From the NCBI GenBank assembly GCA_035626815.1, contig DASPMY010000038.1:62001-126000 (forward strand): a stretch of 64,000 nt of DNA. The letters run 5' to 3'. This document shows, in pieces, positions 58,479 through 64,000 of this stretch. Position 1 is the stretch's first letter; every line of letters begins with the position of its first letter. The DNA comes from Croceibacterium_A sp035626815. GTDB lineage: Bacteria; Pseudomonadota; Alphaproteobacteria; Sphingomonadales; Sphingomonadaceae. The position numbers and the translations under genes are program-made. The notes under the pieces are model-generated. The model was not told where the DNA came from and searched no databases. It was given only the letters and a program-made list of their open reading frames with translations.

Positions 58479-58945
58479 GCGACCGGCTCGACGTCGGCGA
58501 CACAATGCCCGACATCGCGCTCGAAACGCCCGAAGGCGGGGCCGTGCGGCCGTCGGACTTTCGCGGCCGCAAGCTGGTGGTGTTCTTCTACCCGAAGGAC
58601 GACACCCCCGGCTGCACCGTCGAGAACAAGGACTTCTCCGCGCTGCTGCCGGAATTCGAGGCCGCCGGCGTCGCGGTGCTCGGGGTCAGCAAGGACCCGC
58701 CGAAGAAGCACCTGAAGTTCGCCGAGAAGCACGGCCTGACGGTGCCGCTGGCGACCGATGCCGACGGCGGCCTGTCCGACGCGCTCGGCGTGTGGGGCGA
58801 GAAGAGCCTCTACGGCCGGCTGTTCATGGGGATGCACCGCACCACCTACCTCGTCGACGCCGACGGCCGCACCGCGCGGGTCTGGCGCAAGGTGAAGGTC
58901 AAGGGCCACGCGGCCGAGGTGCTCGAGGCCGCCACGGCGCTGTGA
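58475..58945 (+). CDS. bcp: Thioredoxin-dependent peroxiredoxin (Bcp family)
   Basis: A 156-residue peroxiredoxin Q. The peroxidatic Cys is in DDTPGCTVENKDFSAL near residue 48. The usual resolving Cys five residues later (C-T-x-E-x-C in E. coli Bcp) is absent here, so it is of the single-Cys or intermolecular type, unless a distant Cys serves. It reduces H2O2 and lipid peroxides. ATG 58475 overlaps the glnE stop. Confidence 0.92.
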   Translation: MSDRLDVGDTMPDIALETPEGGAVRPSDFRGRKLVVFFYPKDDTPGCTVENKDFSALLPEFEAAGVAVLGVSKDPPKKHLKFAEKHGLTVPLATDADGGLSDALGVWGEKSLYGRLFMGMHRTTYLVDADGRTARVWRKVKVKGHAAEVLEAATAL

Positions 58946-59730
58946 GCACCGTCGCCGGGGCGATCCGTGCGGCGCTGCTGACCGGCGAGCCGCGCGCCAA
59001 GGTCGTGTCGACGCGCGCGCTCGTCCGCGCGTGGCGCCGCGGCGTACTGGCGTGGGACTTCGCCGCAGCGATGCCCGAGCGGCCGGCGGCGCCGGCGAGC
59101 CTCCAGCTGCTGCCGGCGAATCGCCTGCCCAAGCGCGGGCGCGGCGGCTCGTCGCGCAACCTGGTCGCGCTGTGGCATTCGCTGGCGCACATCGAGTTCG
59201 TCGCCATCGACCTCGCGCTCGATATGGCCGGGCGCTTCGGCGCCGGGATGGGCCGGGCGTTCGTCGACGACTTCCTTTCGGTCGCGGCCGACGAGGCGAT
59301 GCACTTCTCGTTGCTCGACCGGCGGCTGCGCGAGCTCGGCTCCGGTTACGGCGCGCTCCCGGCGCACGATGGCCTGTGGCAAGCGGCGCACGACACGCGG
59401 CACGACGTCGCCGCGCGGCTGGCGATCGTGCCGATGGTGCTCGAGGCCCGCGGGCTCGACGTCACCCCGGCCACGCGCGACCGCCTGCTGGCGCTCGGCG
59501 ACGCGCGCGGGGCGCGCATCCTGCAGCGAATCCTTGACGACGAAATCCGCCACGTCGCCATCGGGACAAAACATTTCGTCGCGCATTGCCGCGCGCGCAA
59601 CAAATCGCCCCGGAATCACTGGAAAACGCTGGTGAAGCGGCATTTCCGCGGCGCGCTGAAAGCGCCATTCAACGACTCGGCGCGTCTTGCAGCCGGTCTA
59701 TCGCGGGATTGGTACGCCGGTGTTGCGTAG
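58942..59730 (+). CDS. DUF455 family ferritin-like protein
   Basis: A 262-residue helical protein of the DUF455 family. The iron-binding-like motifs are HIEFVAIDLALD, DEAMHFSLLDRRL and DDEIRHVAIGTKHF, i.e. Glu-x2-His pairs of a ferritin-like diiron fold. Its reaction is not known. GTG 58942 overlaps the bcp stop (GTGA), so it is coupled to bcp; both proteins may deal with iron and oxidative stress (inference). A promoter-like motif for the M23 gene begins right after its stop. Confidence 0.88.
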   Translation: MSTVAGAIRAALLTGEPRAKVVSTRALVRAWRRGVLAWDFAAAMPERPAAPASLQLLPANRLPKRGRGGSSRNLVALWHSLAHIEFVAIDLALDMAGRFGAGMGRAFVDDFLSVAADEAMHFSLLDRRLRELGSGYGALPAHDGLWQAAHDTRHDVAARLAIVPMVLEARGLDVTPATRDRLLALGDARGARILQRILDDEIRHVAIGTKHFVAHCRARNKSPRNHWKTLVKRHFRGALKAPFNDSARLAAGLSRDWYAGVA

Positions 59731-59753
59731 TTAACTTTTTGCCCGGTAGACCC
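59731..59753 (+). promoter_or_regulatory. Probable promoter motif of the M23 gene
   Basis: TTAACTTTTTGCC-CGGTAGAC-CC begins right after the DUF455 stop and matches the rpmG upstream block (6997-7020) at 20 of 23-24 positions. The remaining ~130 bp leader to ATG 59882 contains GGACC-GGAAAAATGC-GGTCC. Confidence 0.4.
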
Positions 59754-59881
59754 CAACCCACGAGACGGCGGGGGGTTCCGACCATCTCACAAGATTAAGT
59801 TCCGGACCGGAAAAATGCGGTCCGCCACGAAATTCCAGGAGCGCCCCGCGCGACTGTGAGAAGGACGGGAAAACAGGTCGC

Positions 59882-60541
59882 ATGTTTCTCAAGCTCGGTC
59901 TCGCCGCTGTAGCCGCACTCGCCGTGACGGCCACTCCGGCCCAGGCCAACGAAACCGCCACGGCCACGCAGATCACCGGTGCGGTCGACGCAGCGAGCGC
60001 CGGCAACGCCACCGGCGACCGCGAGTTCGGCGAGCTGTTCGCCAGCTGGAAGTCGATGGACACGACCGGGTTCGCCTCGCCGGCGCCGATCGCCCGCGTC
60101 TCGGTTCCGTCGCGGATGCCGCTCGACGACGCCACGCTGACCAGCGACTACGGGATGCGCAACCACCCGGTCCTCGGCGGCCGGCGCAGCCACAAGGGCG
60201 TCGACCTGGCGCAGCCGAGCGGCACGCCGGTCTATGCCACCGCCGACGGCGTGGTCAGCAAGGCCGAGCCGTTCAGCAGCTACGGCAACTACATCCAGAT
60301 CGAGCACGGCGGCGAGCTGCAGACCCGCTATGCGCACCTGTCGGGCTACGCGGTGGCCGCCGGCCAGCAGGTCCAGAAGGGCCAGCTGATCGGCTTCGTC
60401 GGCTCGACCGGCCGTTCGACCGGGCCGCACCTGCACTACGAAGTGCGCGTCGCCGGCGAGGCGGTCGATCCGCGGCCGTACATGGTCACGCAGCTGGCCG
60501 CGACCGACAACGCCGCGCTGGGCCGCGGCGGCCCCGAGTAA
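59882..60541 (+). CDS. M23 family (LytM) zinc metalloendopeptidase, exported
   Basis: A 219-residue peptidoglycan hydrolase or hydrolase-activator. Signal MFLKLGLAAVAALAVTATP, cleavage near AQANE. The LytM site is complete: SHKGVDLAQPSG (His/Asp), HLHYEVRV (H-x-H) and the beta-core TPVYATADGVVSKA. It cuts peptide cross-links in the murein. It has a long leader and a strong terminator. Confidence 0.93.
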   Translation: MFLKLGLAAVAALAVTATPAQANETATATQITGAVDAASAGNATGDREFGELFASWKSMDTTGFASPAPIARVSVPSRMPLDDATLTSDYGMRNHPVLGGRRSHKGVDLAQPSGTPVYATADGVVSKAEPFSSYGNYIQIEHGGELQTRYAHLSGYAVAAGQQVQKGQLIGFVGSTGRSTGPHLHYEVRVAGEAVDPRPYMVTQLAATDNAALGRGGPE

Positions 60542-60566
60542 CAGGCCCGAACGGAATCACGCGAAC

Positions 60567-60592
60567 GGGCGCCGGGCAACCGGCGCCCTTTT
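60567..60592 (+). terminator. Intrinsic terminator of the M23 gene
   Basis: GGGCGCCGG-GCAA-CCGGCGCCC then TTTT: 9-bp perfect stem, GNRA loop (GCAA), four T. 25 bp after the stop of the M23 gene. Confidence 0.88.
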
Positions 60593-60607
60593 CGTTTGTC
60601 CGCCGGT

Positions 60608-61486
60608 TCAGGCCGGCGCCAGCGTCAGGATCGACTGCGCGTAGTCGCGGCGGCCGAGGTCGCCGTCGGGGAAGATCTCGCGCTCGGCGATCCACGCCTG
60701 CGATTCCTCGAACATGGCGCGGCTGTAAGGCTCGAACACGATCCGCTCGCCCGGGCCCCAGCGGCCGGTGTCCATCTGCGCGTGGAAGCGGAGCGGGAAT
60801 TCCCGCTTGTAGAAGTGGGTGTGGAGCTCGGGCCTGAGGTCGATGTCGTGCTGCGCGCGGCGCAGCGCGGCGTAGTACTTCTTCACGTCCTCGGGGTCCG
60901 GATCGCCGGTGACCATCGCCGCCATCATGAAAGTCGTGTCGATGATCTTCCGGAAGCCGAGCTGCTCGAGGAAGTAGTACGGACCGCTGAACAGCGAGGC
61001 GGCGGGGATCTGGCGGTCGATCAGCAGCTCGAGCCGGCTGAACAGCATGCCGTCGGCGAAGCTCAGCTCGATCCGCTCGCGCGGCAGGTAGGCCTCGAGC
61101 GCCTGGATCGTCGAATAGTGGCTGCCCGACTGGTAGCCGACCGAGATCGGCACGCCCGCCAGGTCCTTCGGCTCGCGGATGTCGGACTCGGGGGCGACGA
61201 AGACCGCGCAGGGGCTGACCGAATAGGCGTCGGCGAACAGCCGGCCGTGGCCGGCGGCGGCGGCGACGTTGACGGTCCAGTGGCAGGCGCAGCTGACGTT
61301 GCCCTCGCGCCCCTTCTCGAACGTCTGGTAGGCGCCGACCTTGTCGCCCTGCTGATGGCTGCTGGCGTGCTTGGAATCGAACGTCTCGCGGAACTCGTAG
61401 TCGAGCCCTTCGGCGGCGAAGTAGCCCTTGTCCTCGGCGACCCACTCGTGGAGCCGGAAGTGCGGCTGGATGATGAACTCGGCCAC
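60608..61486 (-). CDS. Periplasmic-binding-fold (NMT1/THI5- or decarboxylase-like) protein without signal peptide
   Basis: A 292-residue protein with the two-lobe binding-protein fold: FIIQPHFRLHEWVAEDKGYF (typical NMT1-type start), DLAGVPISVGYQSGSHYSTI, and a C-terminal Arg/Tyr-rich tail. It has no signal peptide, so it is cytoplasmic. It resembles 4,5-dihydroxyphthalate-decarboxylase-like and NMT1/THI5-like groups, but catalytic residues cannot be confirmed. GTG 61486 has AGGG upstream. It is the last gene of the P450 operon (93 bp after the dehydrogenase). Confidence 0.65.
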   Translation of the reverse strand: MAEFIIQPHFRLHEWVAEDKGYFAAEGLDYEFRETFDSKHASSHQQGDKVGAYQTFEKGREGNVSCACHWTVNVAAAAGHGRLFADAYSVSPCAVFVAPESDIREPKDLAGVPISVGYQSGSHYSTIQALEAYLPRERIELSFADGMLFSRLELLIDRQIPAASLFSGPYYFLEQLGFRKIIDTTFMMAAMVTGDPDPEDVKKYYAALRRAQHDIDLRPELHTHFYKREFPLRFHAQMDTGRWGPGERIVFEPYSRAMFEESQAWIAEREIFPDGDLGRRDYAQSILTLAPA

Positions 61487-61579
61487 GGTGCCCTCTCCGT
61501 TGATTTTGTCCGGAGACCTAGGCCCGGGGCGGCGTGTTTGGCAAGCGCCGGCCTCGGCCTCCGGGCATTGGATGCGCGA

Positions 61580-62464
61580 TCAGCCCGGACGTTCCGGATC
61601 GAGCCCGGCGTCGTGCTCGACCACCTTGGCCATCTCGGTGAAGTCGGCGTCGTCGCCGTACGTGGCGAGCACGCGTTCGAGCAGCGCCTCGAGCCGCTCG
61701 CCGGTCGGCAGCGGCACGCCCATCGCGCGCGCCTCGGCGAGTGCGAGGCGGGTGTCTTTGAGGCTGAGCTGGGCCGAGAAGCCGAAGTCGAAGGTGCGCG
61801 GCAGAACGCTGCACGGCCACTTGTCGCGGGTCGCCGAGTTGGCGCCGGTGCCGGCGTTCAACACCTCGACCATCCGCGCCGGGTCGATGCCCGCCCTGAT
61901 CGCCAGCGTCATCGCCTCGGCGGTCACGGCGATCGCGGCGAGGCTGAGCAGGTTGTTGGCGAGCTTGGCCACCTGGCCGGCGCCGGGGGTTTCGCCGAGG
62001 TAGAATGGCCTGCCGAGGCGCGACAGCAGCGGCTCGAGCTCCGCCCAGAGCGGCTCCGGACCGCCGGCCATGATCGCCAGCGTCCCCTGCTCGGCGCCGC
62101 GAATGCCGCCGGAGACCGGCGCATCGAAGCTGGCGATGCCGCGCGGGCTCAGCAAGTCGTGCAGCTCTTGCGCGAGCTGCGGGCCGGAGGTCGAGAGGTC
62201 GCACACGATCCGCGGGCTGCCGCCGGTGATCAGGTCGGCGATGGAATCGCGCACGATCGGCGGCGTCGGCAGGCTGCAGAACACGATGTCGCAGCGTTCG
62301 CCGAGCGCGGGGCACGATCCTGCCGCCTCCGCGCCCTTGCCCACCAGACCCGCGACCGCCGCCGGATAGATGTCGTGGACCAGCAGCTTGTCGACGTGCC
62401 CGGCGAGGCGCGAGGCCATCGGCGCGCCCATGCGCCCGAGTCCGAGGAATCCGATCGTGGTCAT
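61580..62464 (-). CDS. 3-hydroxyisobutyrate-dehydrogenase-like NAD(P)-dependent oxidoreductase
   Basis: A 294-residue beta-hydroxyacid dehydrogenase. NAD(P) loop IGFLGLGRMGAPMASRL at the start; substrate motif DAPVSGGIRGAEQGTL near 115; catalytic Lys in GQVAKLANNLLSLA near 168. The family includes 3-hydroxyisobutyrate, tartronate-semialdehyde and imine reductases. ATG 62464 overlaps the stop of the metallo-hydrolase gene (ATGA). Confidence 0.9.
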   Translation of the reverse strand: MTTIGFLGLGRMGAPMASRLAGHVDKLLVHDIYPAAVAGLVGKGAEAAGSCPALGERCDIVFCSLPTPPIVRDSIADLITGGSPRIVCDLSTSGPQLAQELHDLLSPRGIASFDAPVSGGIRGAEQGTLAIMAGGPEPLWAELEPLLSRLGRPFYLGETPGAGQVAKLANNLLSLAAIAVTAEAMTLAIRAGIDPARMVEVLNAGTGANSATRDKWPCSVLPRTFDFGFSAQLSLKDTRLALAEARAMGVPLPTGERLEALLERVLATYGDDADFTEMAKVVEHDAGLDPERPG

Positions 62465-63270
62465 AGCGCCTGCGCGATAGGCACGAGCGGCGGCAGGTCA
62501 ACGCGGGCGATGGCGTTTTCGCTCGGGAAACAGGTCAGCACCAGCGGATCGTGACCGGGAATCACGTGGTCGAGCGAGCCGCCCGCCAGCCCCATCACCC
62601 GCTCCTGCGCGCGGGCATAGTCCGCCTCGTCGATGAAGATCGGAAAGGGGATCGCGCGGGTGATGTTGGCGTAGAGATGCGCCGCGTCGCTGGCGAGCAC
62701 CACGGTGCCGCGCGCGGTCTCGCAGCACACCACCATCAGACCGGCGGTGTGGCCGTGCGCAAGCCGCAGATCGATGCCCGGCGCGAATTCCTCGTCGCCG
62801 GCGTGGAACACGACGTGGTCGGCATAGAGCTTGCGCACCAGCTGCGCGACCGGCTCGCCGTCGAACGGCGCGCGCACCGCGCGGTCGCACACCTGGCGGC
62901 CGGTGGCGAACGCCATCTCGGCATCCTGGACGTGAAAGCGCGCGTTGGGAAAGGTGCTCAGCGAGCCGGCATGGTCGTAGTGCAAATGCGTCAGGATCAC
63001 GTCCTCGACCGAGAGGTGGTCGATCCCGGCATCGCGCAGGCCCTCGAGCAGCGGCCGGGTGATCGTGCGGCCCCGCGCCACCGCCGCATCCTCGCCGAAA
63101 CCGGTGTCGACGATGACCGGCGGCCCTTCGGCGCGGTGGATCGCCCAGACGAAATAGTCGAGCGGCATCGGCAGGTCGTGGTCGTCGACCGGCCGCGCGA
63201 AATTGTTAACGGCGGTGCATTCGTGCCGCGCATACTTGATCGCGTCGATCCGGATCACGGGCGCCGCCAT
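62461..63270 (-). CDS. MBL-fold metallo-hydrolase (N-acyl homoserine lactonase family)
   Basis: A 269-residue metallo-beta-lactamase-fold enzyme. The metal site is THLHYDHAG (H-x-H-x-D-H), then GHTAGLMVV, ASDAAHLYAN (Asp) and VIPGHDPL (His). It is placed by similarity with N-acyl-homoserine-lactone lactonases; in the present cluster hydrolysis of a lactone or ester metabolite is as likely as quorum quenching. It lies 7 bp after the P450 gene. Confidence 0.85.
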   Translation of the reverse strand: MAAPVIRIDAIKYARHECTAVNNFARPVDDHDLPMPLDYFVWAIHRAEGPPVIVDTGFGEDAAVARGRTITRPLLEGLRDAGIDHLSVEDVILTHLHYDHAGSLSTFPNARFHVQDAEMAFATGRQVCDRAVRAPFDGEPVAQLVRKLYADHVVFHAGDEEFAPGIDLRLAHGHTAGLMVVCCETARGTVVLASDAAHLYANITRAIPFPIFIDEADYARAQERVMGLAGGSLDHVIPGHDPLVLTCFPSENAIARVDLPPLVPIAQAL

Positions 63271-63277
63271 GGTTGAC

Positions 63278-64000
63278 TCAAGCGAACTTGAGGCTGACCG
63301 GCTGGCGGATCGGGCCGTGGCCGACGGTGGTCATCCACGGCTCGTACTCTCCGGCTAGCTCGATGCTTTCCACCTGGGCGACGATCTCGCCGAGCAGCGC
63401 GCTCGCTTCCATCTGCGCCAGCGTGCGGCCGACGCAGCCGTGCACGCCGTAGCCCCAGCCGAGCGAGTGCCGGGTGTCGCGGTCGAAGCGGTACTCGTCG
63501 GGCGCGTCCCAGAAGCGCGGGTCGCGGTTGGCGGCGGCGAACATCAACCCGCAGCGCGTCCCGGCGGGGATGACGTAGTCGTCGACCGTCACCTCGCGCG
63601 TGGTGATCCGGCCGGCCATGCGGCTGGGCGAGTCCCAGCGCAGCGATTCGTCGAACGCGGCGCGGACCTTCCTTGGCTCGCTACGGAGTTTTGCGTATTC
63701 TTCGGGAAACTCGGCCCAGGCGCGCAAGGCGTTGGCCATGGTGATGAACGTCGTGTCGGCGCCGGCGCTGAGCACCGTCTGCAGCAGCAGCTTGGCTTCA
63801 GCGAGCGTGACCTGGCCGCTGTCCGAGGCGGCGTAGATCGTCTCGCCGATGCCGTCGGGATCGAGCGCGCCGCGCTCGCACCGGGTCTCGAGCCACGCGA
63901 TGACCGCCGAATAGTCGTGCTGCATCGCCTGGTCGAACAGCTCGCCCGGCGGGCCCATCGTCGCCCAGACCATCTCCGAGAAGCCGTGCATGTGCTCGCG
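63278..64000 (-). CDS. Cytochrome P450, C-terminal part (5' end beyond window)
   Basis: The last ~240 residues of a soluble bacterial P450; reading continues to the right edge, so the ATG at 63991 is probably internal. I-helix oxygen-activation motif AGADTT, K-helix ESLR, and heme loop LGWGYGVHGCVGRTLA with the axial Cys. The usual Phe seven residues before the Cys is Trp. It leads the P450/MBL/dehydrogenase/binding-protein operon and would hydroxylate or demethylate the substrate. No ferredoxin or reductase is in the window. Confidence 0.9.
   Translation of the reverse strand, partial: REHMHGFSEMVWATMGPPGELFDQAMQHDYSAVIAWLETRCERGALDPDGIGETIYAASDSGQVTLAEAKLLLQTVLSAGADTTFITMANALRAWAEFPEEYAKLRSEPRKVRAAFDESLRWDSPSRMAGRITTREVTVDDYVIPAGTRCGLMFAAANRDPRFWDAPDEYRFDRDTRHSLGWGYGVHGCVGRTLAQMEASALLGEIVAQVESIELAGEYEPWMTTVGHGPIRQPVSLKFA

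Noticed and set aside
55806..58505. 899-codon open frame opposite glnE
   Set aside because: Same G+C artefact; glnE is clearly the real gene.

Overview
This window is about 70% G+C, nearly fully coding, and uses many GTG/TTG starts and ATGA/GTGA/TTGA stop-start overlaps. The gene set suggests an alphaproteobacterium of the order Sphingomonadales: exosortase-A (XrtA)-associated polysaccharide genes, an SPFH/ribbon-helix-helix pair, a DUF455 ferritin-like protein, a GumC-type tyrosine autokinase with a Wza-type lipoprotein, an aromatic-acid-style P450 cluster, and a 5'-truncated M1 peptidase of the ERAP1-C type. That taxonomic call is inference; there is no rRNA to confirm it. I see no tRNA, rRNA, IS element, prophage or CRISPR array, and no gap above 300 bp (the longest, 8020-8298, holds a probable small RNA).

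Layout. 1-10.6 kb is housekeeping: M1 peptidase tail, HerA/DUF853 ATPase, fused pabB-pabC, class I aminotransferase, RluA-type pseudouridine synthase, ArfB ribosome rescue factor, L33, LolA, exonuclease III, GTP cyclohydrolase II and a GNAT enzyme, with several overlapping genes that suggest translational coupling. 10.6-16.6 kb holds a beta-helix protein, an LLM flavin enzyme, an unusual fusion of a GMC oxidoreductase with an aldo/keto reductase, and an SPFH operon behind a 30-bp AT-rich palindrome. 16.6-26.8 kb holds recQ, three small acidic lipoproteins around phenylalanine hydroxylase, uppP, an M13 endopeptidase, an ABC exporter and an intracellular PHB depolymerase.

26.8-31.4 kb is an XrtA-associated glycan module (O-glycosylation ligase, a tiny overlapping membrane protein, a GT4 glycosyltransferase, a long disordered membrane protein). 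31.6-37.7 kb is gltBD, followed by a MarR regulator with its own probable operator, ung, rnd, lptC and lptA. lptB is not next to lptA; instead a second polysaccharide locus (40.9-49.3 kb) follows, with nucleotidyltransferase, glycosyltransferase and acetyltransferase genes facing a ligase-Wza-GumC-TPR operon.

49.4-64 kb: a small membrane protein, thrS, a compact structured intergenic element of unknown identity, an agmatine deiminase, a VapBC toxin-antitoxin pair whose antitoxin carries an extra DUF7662-like domain, an M28 peptidase, glnE-bcp-DUF455, an M23 endopeptidase, and an apparent catabolic operon (P450, metallo-hydrolase, 3-hydroxyisobutyrate-dehydrogenase-like enzyme, periplasmic-binding-fold protein) that runs off the right edge. 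Nitrogen control links gltBD (ammonia assimilation) and glnE (glutamine synthetase adenylylation); cell-envelope export links lolA, lptC/lptA, uppP and the two glycan loci.
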